Notes under the pieces: generated by a model
The model's database searches: none
The model's input: the letters and a program-made list of their open reading frames with translations, nothing else
What the model was told of the DNA's origin: nothing
Assembly (NCBI GenBank): GCA_964019695.1
Contig: OZ026530.1
Location: forward strand, 38,054,835-38,118,834
From: Loripinus fragilis
Taxonomy: Eukaryota; Mollusca; Bivalvia; Lucinida; Lucinidae
Reading direction: 5' to 3'
DNA length: 64,000 nucleotides
Shown here: positions 35,425 through 47,345 of the stretch, in pieces
Layout: each line of letters begins with the position of its first letter
Numbering within the stretch: the stretch's first letter is position 1
Translations under genes and position numbers: made by a program

Positions 35425-36070
35425 AAGCTTTAATAGGTGGGTTGGTGCCTGATGCTTATCTGTAGCTGGACCCACCGTGGCTCAACTTGAGTTTTTTTAA
35501 CTCTGACTATCTGTGAGTCATGAGCCCTTTTCTTTGTTTCATCATGGTGTGTTAATTTGATTAGAGTATTTCTCCATGATGATACATTGCATTAGTTAGA
35601 TGGCCTCCATGCGAGCTGAACGTTTTTTTGTACTTCAACAACAGCAGGATCTAGGGCGAAGATTTGGTGCCAGTAAAATGCATTTAAGCCTCCAGTGGCG
35701 GTGGTCCTGTTGTTGTTGACTTTTTGTTTATTGTTACTCCCATTGTGGGAGTCTGTCATTGTTCTATGTTTTGTTGTGCGTTACTTTATGTCCATTCTAG
35801 CATTGCAATCATCTTGATGGGGAAGAGAGAGCTGATTGCTTTGCTTAATTTGTCTTCCTGGTGTCTCGTGATGGTTGAGCGGCTCTTAAGCTTCCTCGCG
35901 GTGCCATGTGGTTGTCTGCAGTTTGTGATTGTGGTATTTCCTGATCATACTCACTTACAATTTTTGATGTCACGACTCTTGTGTTTGTGCTGCGCAGTTA
36001 CTGTTCAAAGTTTCCCCGTACTTGCATTTAATGTCGTTATTATTTCTATAGTCAGGATTTACACTTGACA
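35425..36070 (+). mobile_element. Probable 3' part of the Penelope-like element
   Basis: It follows the RT stop at 35422. Base composition is less AT-rich than its surroundings (TGGTGCCTGATGCTTATCTG, CTGGACCCACCGTGGCTC). The 114-residue frame 35724-36068 is hydrophobic, with CC and LL runs and no known motif, so I do not call it a gene. The right border is not determined. Confidence 0.4.
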
Positions 36071-38384
36071 ATCATTTATTGCATTAACTTCCCTATTGGT
36101 ATCACTTTAATACCTCACTTAAGGAACAGTGTAGACCAGCATTCGTATCTCGTTTATAACTATTGCTTTCTCTATGTTTCTTTGTACTTGTATTAGATTT
36201 AGTTATATGTTGGGAGCTTTAGCTATTTCACAAATGCAGCAGCTGGATATTGCTATAAATAACCGATATGAATGCTGCTTTTCAATGTATTGTATAAACT
36301 TAAAACTCAATTATGAATAGCCTAAAAACAGTCAAATTTTACTTTCTCCTCTTCGGTAACATTCTGCTTCTTCCATACAGATTCCCCAGTCCACCAATAG
36401 ATATAATTCTATGTTACCATCTGTTTACGTTTCACCTCTGAAACTTCATTCGGCCACTAAAATTAATTTACATGGAGTATATGACTCCAAATATATCTTA
36501 AGTAGAGTTAAGAATCTTGTGCATGACAATTCGTCTGAATGTGCTTTGAAAATGTATGAAATTCCGTTGAAATATCTCTAACGGTTTTCAAGTTATAGAG
36601 TGGACACGATTTTGTGACGGACGGACAGACGGAGGCGATGTGAAAAACAATATGTCTCCTGACCCTTCCAGGGGGGAGACATAATAAATGGGCAAGCCCA
36701 TTATCTTTACGTAAGATATGACTAAACTGTATTAATCCCCTTGAGGGAATTTTGCAGACAAACTTCCTCGTGAAGTATAACTCAAGCTGCAGCGAATAAG
36801 GGATGGTTGCACTCTCTAATTTTGGGCGTTAGTCTGAAACAACCTGTTACATGCGTAACTATATCAAATAAAGAAAATGTAATTTTAAGGTTTGAACTAA
36901 AATTGTGAAAATACTTGCAGCTGCTGGATATCTTACATTGTTTAGGGAATTTTAGCTGATTCATATGATAAGATCTTAAAGATCTGCAAGTTGGCACCAA
37001 GGTTTTAAAGATCAGAGAGCGTTACTATGTTGCATGGCATAATGAGTGAGCAGAAGTATTGTCTTTACTTAAGAGAGTTTCCCTATAAATCTATTGCCAT
37101 TGGTGCCTAAACCTTAGAAATGATATACATTGCATGTTATCAAACCATCAGATATTTGTTACACATGTTATAAATAAACTTACTTTCATATATTTCTTAA
37201 TATATAAAATACTGAAACATATAGGGTCACAATCAGAGAAGACTGTTTCACATTTGAACAGGGCAGTTTATAAATATTCATGTTAAATGTAAATATCTCC
37301 TTTTATTATATACAAGTAATGTAATACAGAAAATTATTGATTAAATATAATGCATATTTTAAAAAAGCTGTATTTCACTGCCGTGAAAATATATAAATAG
37401 TTGTATTTTCACAGCCATGAAAATATGTAGTATTTCACGGGTGAAATTGGATGTTCTCTGCTTTCTCCATTAACGCCCTTGAGCCCATTTTAGATTTTCA
37501 AACGTCTATAACTTTCTTATTAGTTGACAAAACACAAATTGTGGGTACTCATTTTCTTAATAAGATTGCAAGGTCAATTTTGGTAATACAATTGTCCAGA
37601 TTTGCTGGTTTCAGTTTTGACCAACATGGGACATTATGCAACATCATCATTAATATGTCGTAATGTGCGAACGTGTATGACGTCATATAGTGCTTAAAAT
37701 TGTATATAATAACAAGAACTTCAAATTTTGGAATTGAATTTGACATTTATTTCATCTTGTGAAGCGAGAAAAAGTATATTTTATTCGTGGCTACGCCACT
37801 CATGAAATAAGTATTTTGCGCTTCACTAGATGATATAAATGGCATATTCATTCAAAAAATTTAATATCTTCTATTTATATTGGGGAGAAAACATCAAAAA
37901 GCCTTCCAGAAAATCCTGAATACCCGATATGTGACAAATGTGTGACATGGTGACATCACTTTAACACTACAACAACGTCACAGATTCTTGTGCGACTGGC
38001 GTAGGCTGTTATTTTCCCCCGGGCCGGATTTGGCATGTGAGATTATGAGAATCTACCTTGAGTTCAAGAATCACCGATTGGCATGACCAGGCTTGGCGAG
38101 TGATGACAAACGTATATCACACAGACGGACTTTTCTATCCTATTCTCACACAAATTATGGATTATTTTTCTTGCTCACCACGAAATACTTCATTTTATAT
38201 TGGGAAAAAATGAAATTGCTTCCTGAATTCGAGGAGATGCAACAAATGTGTGACATGCGACGTCATTTTAACAATACAATGACGTCCCGGATCGGTCAGC
38301 ATGCGGCTGTAGGCCTACATGTTTTGTGTGTGTTTTTCCAACAGGCTGGCATGGGAAATGTTCGATAGAATTACAGCAGAAATA
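36071..38384. other. No recognisable gene
   Basis: Mostly AT-rich DNA. Noted items are GACGGACGGACAGACGGAGG (36616), a widespread low-complexity bivalve-type motif; TTTTCACGGC-like repeats at 37370-37445; and a hairpin at 37759-37828 (GTGAAGCGA with TCGCTTCAC-type ends). Frames up to 91 residues (38093-38368) show no domain. Confidence 0.4.
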
Positions 38385-39437
38385 CAGTGAACCACTTTAG
38401 TTACGCACCACCTTTTCAGGGCCTACATTTTTTGACAAAAATGCTGGAATCAAACATTCTCTATAATCATATACTAATTGACACTTTATCTGTTTAATGA
38501 CATAGAAAATTATCAAAATCACTCATGTGAATCATTCTGCAACGTCAAAAGCAATTTTTTACAAAAAATGCTCAGGCAAACTGAATGTCTATATTTTCTA
38601 TTTGCGTTTTGCGCTAGGAATTGTCCATGGTGATCGATGTGACAGAAAAACACCCAAAACAATTGTTTTATTGAAGTAAAAACCCCTTTTTCGGTCGTTG
38701 AAATAAGTAACGCTGTTACTTTTTGAAAAAAATGCTCGTTTTGACGTCATATTAACGTCAGATAAAATAATCGAACAGGTTTTCCTTCGCAAATTGTTTT
38801 GTTATGAGTCACTTGTTGACATAGAAGTATCAAAACACTAAAGCATCTTAGCATTGACACGTCTTATAGCCTTGGTAGTAGTGACGTCATCACTAACGTC
38901 AACACCTTGACGCAAATAGATTCATTTATTGTCTTACGAAAATAAACGGCGGATACGTGGTTCTTCAAAATGAAATTATAAAAAAGTGTTTTGATAACAC
39001 GTTTACTCAGAATCATACGAAATTTTGACTAACTTTAAAAAAGTAACAAAAATAACTTTTTACAAACCTTGGTCGGCTGGGAACCAAAATAGTAAAACGT
39101 TTAAATAAACTGATAAAGTTAATAAACACATTCCAATCTTAGATATCGCCAATAATAAATCGGTTCTTATCTCTGGCATTGCAGAAATTCGACCCTGAAA
39201 AAAGTGCAATGTGATCTGAGTTTCATTCGAACTAATGCAATGTGAAATGGTGTTTTGAGGGTAGTGCCCCTAAAGATCCATTTTCTCACTTGTTACTCAT
39301 CTGATCACGATAAAATTTCTATGGCTAATGCAAATATAGATGCGCTTTATGCTGGTAGTCTCAGAATAAATGAAGCATTTGTGTTTTCCGAGTAATTTTA
39401 CATTTTATAAGTGGTGCGTAACTAAAATGGCTCACTG
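38385..39437. mobile_element. TA-flanked TIR element, 1,053 bp
   Basis: The left end CAGTGAACCACTTTAGTTAC and the complement of the right end CAGTGAGCCATTTTAGTTAC are flanked by TA. The right 115 bp or so recur at 23967-24082 without a left end. The block 23967-26886 therefore begins inside this element, so the duplication break lies within it. It has no transposase. It fits a non-autonomous Tc1/mariner-type element. Confidence 0.75.
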
Positions 39438-42234
39438 TACTGATCTGGTGTGCAAGAAAAGTATCATACGATGCCAAGACATTGCCGAAAATGCAGATCA
39501 CAGAACAAATAAAGGCACCGCTAGGAAGCCATTGAAATAAAGAGGAATTCGTATTAAGCCCTACTTATCTTTACATTTCTCAACACGGGATGCCTTTATA
39601 ACGGTAAACATTTCCATTTAAAGATGACCTTACTTTTACACATCAATATCGAACAAAATTCAATGAGTAGCCTACAAAAAATAAATCTAAAAAAAATTGC
39701 CAGTTTTTTGAAAACGCCATATGTACTCTACATGCCCCTCGATAGGAATACTGATATATTTGGCTATGACATTGGACTCAATAAACAAAGTTCTGACCTG
39801 AAGTAAGTAAGAATGCCAAGATCAGGAACCGATACAATCAATTAGTACTACCACACCTGACCCGAACACTTCTTTGTTATATTCACAACATAAGGAATTA
39901 TTGTGCAATTGTGGCTTTCCCTTTTGTTTCTTTCCTTTATTTTTTCTGATAATTGTGTAAATCTCTGGTGATTTCGATGATATTTCTTGTGGTTACGGTT
40001 TTCGGTCAGTCCCGTGATGATCAATATTCTTAACTGCGGTTGCAGATATAATTATTAATATGTTTGAAAGAGTAATCTATCATCAGAAAAAATGAAAAAA
40101 ATATTGTCGATTTTCGGTTACCTATATCGGGTAAAGTATTATATTTATATTGTTATTATTTTGGTATATTTTAATAAATTGTTACCAGCTTGTTCTACTG
40201 TGCAGAATAGCACTTCTGTACATTGTTCACTCTGACGAGTAAGGCCAAATGAAAAATAACCTGTGTTTAGGATAACCTGACACTGCCTAGATATAAAAGA
40301 TTTACTGGTGAAGCCTAGACTTTTTTCCGTTTTTTTAAAAAAAAATATATCGTTTTAAAGTATATATATTTTTCCCGAAAAAATATGTGTGCATACCCTA
40401 CCTTACCTAAAATTTTCAAACCCGTTACCCGAAACACAATTCTTTTTTATTTGGCTTAAGGCCGACTCGAGGCTAGCGACACGGCTGCCGTGTAAATAAG
40501 TTCTTATTGACCCGGCCACCGGGTTTATAACTGCTTGACTGCACGGCAACAGGGTGGATAGGATATACTTCACCCGGCAACAATGAGAATAAATTTTGAC
40601 TACATGTTCACCCTGCATCAGTGAAATGGACTAACTTACAATATTGTAATCAGTGGGATGGGGGGAGGGGGGGGGGGGGGTAACAAAGGTCCAGTCAAGC
40701 AATGTTTTTCAGCGTAGCATTGTGATTATTTCCTTATCCAACAATTTAAACATGTGTTGTGGATGCTGAAAAGAACCGTCTCATTGAGAGGGTTCTTTTG
40801 AGTACCCACAACATATGTTTTGGTTTAAATAAGAAAAATAATTTTCAGTTACACACTCTTATCCCGGGGTCTGCGGGTTAACCAGGATTACACAGGAATT
40901 TATCTCAACAAGAGAAGTGATCTGTAAGTTAGCTGTACTTGTAGTTCAATTCTTGTTTTAATACTTGCTTTAAAACAGAGAATAAAGACAAAGAAGTCTA
41001 TTTTTGAATGTATGCACATCCGAATAGCAACTACCAGTTATGGGATGAACCACAATGTTCTTCTGTGTGTCTCGAACAAAAATACAATATTGCTTCGAGT
41101 GCGTGTGTGAACTGAAAAAGATGCACAGGTTAGCAAGATCCTTAGCTGATCGTTTATGCGAATAAATCCTGCGATATTATCCACGGAACTATAATTAGCA
41201 CACCAGATAAGGATATCGGTGATTTTACCCTGGGATGGAAAATCTTATCTAACACATGTTATCTTACCCAGGAGGTCAAGTAACGTCATCATGTGAAATT
41301 GCATCTTAGCGTATTCAGGGACTTCTGGAAGCTTAATTGAAAAATAAAATAAAAACAGTGGTGAGCAGTCGGGATCACCGTTTCATGGTCAAACCAAACG
41401 GCGAATCTCGGGAGGGATTTTTCTATCATACCCTCACACTCACGATAGATTCTTTTATACTGAACCAGGTTATGCGATTTTGGTACTTATCCCATATAAG
41501 ACAGAGCAGCCAAGCTCAGGCTAGCATGCTCGCCAGAACATTTGCTGCTTGCATAAACAAAGTGTGATGTTATTTTTTCAGCCACAAGTTTTTATTTCGT
41601 CCATAAATCCCGTAAATTATCATATCTATGCTACCTCTATTAAGACTTTTCGAGACTTAGCTGCCTATATCCTCTCTATGTAACTGCAAGGACGCATTCG
41701 GAACGCAGCACACATATCAAGGTACATTGTATGTGAAGTATGTATAGAGCTAATGGGCATGGTCAAAAATTAGAACTTATTTATACAATACAATTGAATA
41801 CAAAATTTTATTTATAAAGTCGGAGATACTTTATGTACGTCCATTCAATTATTAAGGACGTAGCAAAGGATGTACTTTGGGCGTAGCGCGGTTGGGGGTT
41901 TATCAGTCAGTAAATAGATGCACATAGCTCTATTAAATGTTATATATGATTAAACTTTTCGACTTTAAATAAAATATGTCTTATGTCTTTGTCTTATTGA
42001 AATGTCCATTTGGATGAGTCATGAAAGGGCAAACTCTTGAAACACAGCCAAGAGATTTTTTATAATCCAAACTTACTAGTTTTGTCAAATGGCCGAAACG
42101 ATTTCCAAGATTTCTGCTGCACAATTCTGCCGGGTCAATAAGAGCTTATTGACACAGTCGCCGGGTAAAAAAATGACACAGCCTGTTGGGGAATAGCCAC
42201 TTCGGACAAATAAAGCTTCAAACATAGCTATGTA
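39322..42234. repeat. Segmental duplication block, copy 2
   Basis: It matches 23967-26886 at an offset of about 15.35 kb. Differences are small indels, a 71-bp hairpin insert at 40749-40820 and the absence of the 917-bp MITE. The frames 39624, 40403 and 41337 are shared only as repeat sequence and I do not call genes. Confidence 0.85.
40749..40820. repeat. Palindromic micro-MITE, copy 2
   Basis: TTGTGGATGCTGAAAAGAAC pairs through CCGTCTCA and GAGGGTTC with GTACCCACAA. ACATGTGT and ACATATGT lie at the borders. The paralogue at 25421-25435 reads AAACATGTGTTTTGG, an empty site. Confidence 0.8.
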
Positions 42235-42419
42235 TGTGCTCTTATTTATTAATTTTCATAAGCTAATATGCCCTTTCTCCTTTGATTCATAATCATCATA
42301 AATACACTATTCCGATGTCGGTAAAACTGTCGGTAAAAGTGTTTGAATGTTTTAGTAAACAGTAGAGAAATTACGCTATCTATGCAAAAACCCCGATAAA
42401 AGCAATTCCTGTAGATAAA

Positions 42420-43480
42420 ACAAGTGGCTTAGCTAAAAGTTATATTTATTTTGATCACCTATATCTTCTGTACCTAATGTTTTTATAGCCCCACTTTGAA
42501 AAGGGAGGGGGGGGGGGCTCTATATAGGATTTGGGTTGCCTGTCATTGGGTCTGCCCGTCTGATCGTCCGTTCATCCGTCATAATTTGGCTTCCGCACAA
42601 TATCTTGAGAACTCTTTTATTGAGTTTATCCAAATTTTGTATGTGTATTGATACTGATATGATCTAGCTTGGGATTGTAAGACACCATTTTCCCAAAATT
42701 TGTACCAGTGTTAAGGCCCTTGATTTACGCCAAATTTTCGTTTCCCCTCAATATCTTGAGAAAAAAATTGACATATTTTCACCAAAATGATATATGGATT
42801 CATATTGACAAGATCTATCTTGATATTGGTACACGTCATATTTTCCAAATTTGTACCAGAGTTATGGCCTTTGATTTTCGCTAATATTTCGTTTCCTCCA
42901 GTATCTTGAGAGCAAATTTACACATATTCACCAAATTTTATATATGCATTAATATTGACAAGATCTAGCTTGGGATTCTTACACGTTTTTTTCCCAAACT
43001 TGTACCAGAGTTATGGCCCTTGATTTACGCCAAATTTTTATTTCCATTCAATATCTAGAGAACAAATTGGCAGAATTACACCAAATTTTATATATGCATT
43101 CATTTTGACAAGATCTAGTTTGTTACAGAGTTATGACCCTTGATTGATGTCAGAATTTGTTCCTGCTCAATATCTTTATATTTTCCTGCTTAATATATCT
43201 AGAACTTGGCCTTTTTACTACTTGAAAGTGCTGCAGCGGGGCTATAATCAGATTCTCTGACAATTCTAGTTTTTAAATTTAAACATGTTTAGGTCAACTC
43301 ATTGCATTTAAAATCAAGCTTCATAGAGCACTGTCCGTTCACTGAAAAATGAATGCAATCACTTTAAATTCATTACCAGATCTTCGCTATGAATATATTA
43401 TAGCAGTGTGGGAATGCAAAGCCAGAGTTTAAAATTTGTCAGCAGACGACCTTTGGATGAAAAGGGTTTTAGCACTGACA
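42420..43480. repeat. 150-bp tandem block and spacer, copy C
   Basis: It is homologous to copies A and B, with about three to four 150-bp units. After GCACTGACACAACAATGGAT (about 43490) it jumps to the sequence next to the exon-like segment. It therefore lacks about 1.2 kb that copy B has at 30.25-31.49 kb, including the GGTTGG MITE. Confidence 0.75.
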
Positions 43481-43734
43481 CAACAATGGATAGAAAAATA
43501 AGTACTCACCTTTGAGGCATGAATTGTGATAAATACTTTTTGTCTTTTAGGCATTTCTGAATCTACTTTATATACCATTATTTGACACTTGAGGAGTATT
43601 TGAAGGGCAAAAAATTACTGATACAATATGAGCAATAACTTGAGAACGACATTTACCGTCCGATTATGATACAAATAACTTGTTGATTATTATATGATTA
43701 TAAATTATACTTTTTCTTTTTTAGATTTCTAGAA

Positions 43735-43810
43735 TTGCTGAGACACAAATGCTGATGAACTTTTAGAATAAAGAGCATTGTGGATGGACATGGAAGAATG
43801 GGAAGTTTAG
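43735..43810 (+). other. Conserved exon-like segment upstream of ZNF copy C
   Basis: It follows CTTTTTCTTTTTTAG. It reads DTNADELLE, a stop, then RALWMDMEEWEV and TAG. It shares the TCTAGA 1-bp difference with copy A. It is probably non-coding now. Confidence 0.4.
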
Positions 43811-44263
43811 CAGGTGTTCAGATATGAGAAGACATACATTTATGTATAAGGGTTCTAACATTTCAATCAAATATGTGATTTTTTATACTCAATGTACACT
43901 TTGATGTAGACAGCTCATCTGAGTAACCACAAATTAATCTTTGAAACAGATCCTTCAGAACAGTTTTTGTTTTCTTTTATGAACCTGTTAATACAGTACA
44001 TGTGTACAGCCTAATTCAGAGGTGTTTTAGGATACGATTATAACGACTATGTATGTTACTATATAGCGAGATCAGTAAATCATATGTGTGTGTATGTAAC
44101 TTGATAAATCATGAGCTTTTTATACAGGACAGAAACTTTGTTTTCATAGGCCACGGTGGCACTTTTAAATATGTTTATTACATTCGTCTATCATGAAGGA
44201 ACATTTTCTTATTCATTCAGTTAATGTGCCATTTACCTGTTGGTTTTAATCTAATTATCTGAT

Positions 44264-45553
44264 ATGGAGAGATGTAAGTCTATTCATACTTGGGAGAAAC
44301 AGTATAAGTGTGGCACTTGTGGTAAATGTTTTACTCAAGCAGTTAACTTGAAGAGACATACAATGATTCATACTGGCGATAAACCATATTCATGTGACAC
44401 TTGTGGTAAAAGTTTTACTCAGTCAGGTGACTTGAAGAGACATACACTGATTCATACTGGAGATAAACCACATTCATGTGACACTTGTGGTAAATGTTTT
44501 ACTGATGCAGGTAACTTGAAAAAACACAAGCTTATTCATACTGGAGATCAACCATATTCATGTGACACTTGTGGTAAATGTTTTACTCAAGCAGGTAGCT
44601 TAAAGAAACATAGGCTTATTCATACTGCAGATAAACCATATTCATGTGACTATTGTGGTAAATGTTTTACCAAAGCAAGTGACATGAAGAATCATAAGCT
44701 TATTCATTCTGGAGACAAACCATATTCATGTGACACTTGTGATAAATGTTTTAATCATGCAAGTACCTTGAGGAAACATAAGCTTATTCATACTGGAGAT
44801 CAACCATATTCATGTGACACTTGTGGTAAAGGTTTCACTCAAGCAGGTAGCTTGAAGAAACATAAGCTTATTCATACTGGAGATAAACCATATTCATGTG
44901 ACATTTGTTGTAAATGTTTTACTGAAGCAGGTAACTTGAAGAAACACAAACATATTCATACTGGAGATAAACCATATTCATGTGACTATTGTGGTAAATA
45001 TTTTACTCAGGCATATACCTTGAATAGACATAAGCGTTTTCATACTGGAGATAAACCATATTCATGTGACATTTGTGGTAAATTATTTTATCAATTAGAC
45101 GATTTGAGGATACATAAGCGTATTCATACTGGAGATAAACCATATTCATGTGATTATTGTGGTAAATGTTTTACCCAAACAAGTGACAGGAAGAAACATA
45201 CGCGTACTCATACTGGAGATAAACCATATTCATGTGACACTTGTGGTAAATGTTTTACTCAAGGAGGTAGCATGAAGACACATAAGCTTATTCATACTGG
45301 AGATAAACCATATTCATGTGACACTTGTGGTAAATGTTTTACTCATGCATATAGCTTGACGAAACATAAGCTTATTCATACTGGAGATAAACCCTATTCT
45401 TGTGACACTTGTGGTAAATGTTTTACTCATGCATATAACTTGAATAGACATAAGCGTATTCATACTGGAGATAAACCATATTCATGTGACACTTGTGGTA
45501 AATGTTTTACTCATGTATATAACTTGAAGAAACATGTGTATACTCATACTTGA
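44264..45553 (+). CDS. 15-finger C2H2 zinc-finger protein (copy C)
   Basis: An intact 429-codon frame. It starts MERCKSIHTWEKQ and is followed by 15 tandem C-x2-C-x12-H-x3-H fingers of 28 residues, mostly CDTCGKCFTQA with TGDKP linkers. Helix positions -1, 2, 3 and 6 vary moderately (Gln, His or Lys at -1; Asn, Ser, Asp or Thr at 3; Lys or Arg at 6). That would allow sequence-specific DNA binding. No KRAB, BTB, SCAN or ZAD domain is present, and an upstream exon may supply an N-terminus. The start is the first ATG in phase and is conserved in copy B. The frame ends at a TGA that replaces a linker Gly codon; copy B has the same TGA. Fingers continue as relics behind it. A protein role in the nucleus is inferred from the family; expression is unknown. 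Confidence 0.75.
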   Translation: MERCKSIHTWEKQYKCGTCGKCFTQAVNLKRHTMIHTGDKPYSCDTCGKSFTQSGDLKRHTLIHTGDKPHSCDTCGKCFTDAGNLKKHKLIHTGDQPYSCDTCGKCFTQAGSLKKHRLIHTADKPYSCDYCGKCFTKASDMKNHKLIHSGDKPYSCDTCDKCFNHASTLRKHKLIHTGDQPYSCDTCGKGFTQAGSLKKHKLIHTGDKPYSCDICCKCFTEAGNLKKHKHIHTGDKPYSCDYCGKYFTQAYTLNRHKRFHTGDKPYSCDICGKLFYQLDDLRIHKRIHTGDKPYSCDYCGKCFTQTSDRKKHTRTHTGDKPYSCDTCGKCFTQGGSMKTHKLIHTGDKPYSCDTCGKCFTHAYSLTKHKLIHTGDKPYSCDTCGKCFTHAYNLNRHKRIHTGDKPYSCDTCGKCFTHVYNLKKHVYTHT

Positions 45554-45700
45554 GAAAAGCCTTATCACTGTGACACTTGTGGTAAAGGTTTTACAACATT
45601 ATCCTACTTGAATACACATATGCTGGTTCATACATAAGAAAACCTACATGCGGTTGATTATTGTTGTACGCGTTTTCATTCATCTTTGAATTAAAATTGG
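45554..45700 (+). pseudogene. Relic fingers behind the TGA, copy C
   Basis: One complete type I finger (CDTCGKGFTTLSYLNTH) follows in phase with the upstream frame, then TAA at about 45635 and a broken finger. The DNA matches copy B at 33566-33715. The retroelement begins at about 45701, inside ATTGG. Confidence 0.7.
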
Positions 45701-45939
45701 TTTCCCTAAACCTTCGTTACGCACTCACCTTGACTAGTGTGTAGAAATGTTGTTTGATTTAGAGTCATTTAAAACAATTGAAACTTTTTCCCATATTGAA
45801 CACAACATATATACATTGCTGAAGCCTCTTGACTAGTAGTAATCAGACTGGAACTCAAAATAACTGATCATCATTAACTATCTATTTACACATCAGTATA
45901 CACTTAGTGTCAATTTCACTTTGGCAAGTTAGTGTCATT

Positions 45940-47345
45940 TCACTTTAGCAAATTTGTGATGAGGGACTGCGGCGCGTTAGGGTAAACATAATGGTTTAGG
46001 AAAACTTCTTTAGTTTTCCATCATCCGATTTGCATAACTGTTTCCGTTAGAACACCACTGTTTACAGCTATCGTAGCTCCAGTTGGTCGAAACGATTTCC
46101 CCAAAAAATCCTTTATCAGCTAGTCCTGCCAACGCGATCTCCTCATCTAATATGAATGCTATTCTAGCACTTGAAATAGCCTTAAAGCTGCATACTTTGT
46201 AACTATGAACATTTTTCGAAAAATTTTCTTTTCTTTTTAAATCATTTGTAAAAAGTAGAATAAAGCTATGCTTTCACAATAAAAATAATCAGTACAGCTG
46301 AAAACTGCATGGAAAAGTGAATTATCTCATCAAATAGGTGTGTTTTTCTCTTGTTGGTAATTATTTGCGTCCCTCCAATAATTCTAGACCGTTGAATTTT
46401 AACATAAATGCAGTTGTTTTGATAGTGATACTTTGTTAAGATTTACGAAAATGGTAAAATGTTTACCTGAATTTGAGTATTTTTACTGTGTTCTTGAAAA
46501 ATAAAAACATTTTTTTAAAATTTGAGGATCAAAAGTTACAGACTATGCAGCTTTAAATGGTGAAGTCAATGAGAGGAACAGAGGCCTCTTCTCTTTGTCT
46601 CTATATTCAGATGTCCTATTAATGTATGTCCTAAGGCATGAGGCAGGATCCATTGTGGGATTGTCACTGTTAGGGGGAATATTCACTTCAAACACGCTTT
46701 TGGATGTGTCATTTTTTATCCCAAAAAATGAATTGTCGATGACTTGTCCTCACGAAACTCCACATTATCCTATGTTAACACAATATTGTTTACTCTTAAG
46801 TCTGATTTATTCAATGTAACCCCTTTAGGGGCTAGATCAGAAGGTCTTGTCATGCATGTTAATGCGACTAATGTCAAACTCTTCATTCGAAGGCGTCTCA
46901 AAGTCATTGTGTCATTATCACCAAAAGTAGCAAATAAATTAATAAATGGTTGAATAGGCATGGGTTTCGTATGTTGCATTGGTAATGATGTTCCACTTTT
47001 CACTATACCTGATACAAGTCTCTTTAAGTCCGTATGGTGCATAGGTGATTGCTTCCCTAATGCCTCAAATTAACAGGTGATTGCTGCTGAAGTCACTTTT
47101 AACGTTGATGCAGGTATATTTGATTGATTCCCCAGGCAAGACAAAAATTCAGATATAACACTTATATTGTTCTCATCCGAAAAGTCAGTATCTTTGCTTT
47201 CACAAACTTCTATATATTCAAGAATGTAACTGTTGTAAGTTTTAATTGTAGACTGCGATAAACTGAGTAATGACTGGATCGCAGCATATTTGGACCACCC
47301 TAAACATCTTAGCCTGGTTGTCCACAGAGTCTCCAGGCGTATAGT
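45940..47345 (-). pseudogene. Tyrosine recombinase of YR retroelement
   Basis: The frame opens near 47345 with a SAM-like N-terminal part (SQSTIKTYNSYILEYI). A stop at about 47070 is followed by LVALTCMTRPSDLA, which carries the first catalytic Arg. After 46770 the phase changes; VFEVNIPPNSDNPTMDPASC leads to SLTSPFKA, where a MITE (46182-46556) interrupts. Beyond the MITE the domain resumes with LADKG. After a 1-bp loss it shows FRPTGAT (second Arg region), a stop and WKTKEVFLNHY with the putative nucleophilic Tyr, then TGA at 45940-45942. These enzymes integrate the circular cDNA in place of a DDE integrase. This copy cannot be active. Confidence 0.75.
46182..46556. mobile_element. TTAA-type MITE, 375 bp, inside recombinase
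   Basis: Inverted ends TTAAAGCTGCATACTTTGTA and the complement of TGCAGCTTTAA. It sits in the codons for Phe-Lys-Ala of the recombinase at a TTAA. The reverse-complement relative is at 2970-3321. It is the youngest event in this stack, since the retroelement itself lies inside the finger array. Confidence 0.85.

Noticed and set aside
35724..36068. 114-residue membrane-like protein
   Set aside because: The hydrophobic composition follows from a T-rich strand. It lies behind the Penelope RT stop and has no start context or known motif.
38093..38368. 91-residue frame as a gene
   Set aside because: No domain is visible and it is not shared with any paralogous block. Its length is expected by chance.
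45701..46015. TTTCCCTAAACC at 45701 and GGTTTAGGAAAAC near 46005 as a DIRS-type terminal or internal complementary repeat
   Set aside because: The second site lies in the recombinase codons for VFLNHY, and the match is only about 12 bp. I regard it as chance.
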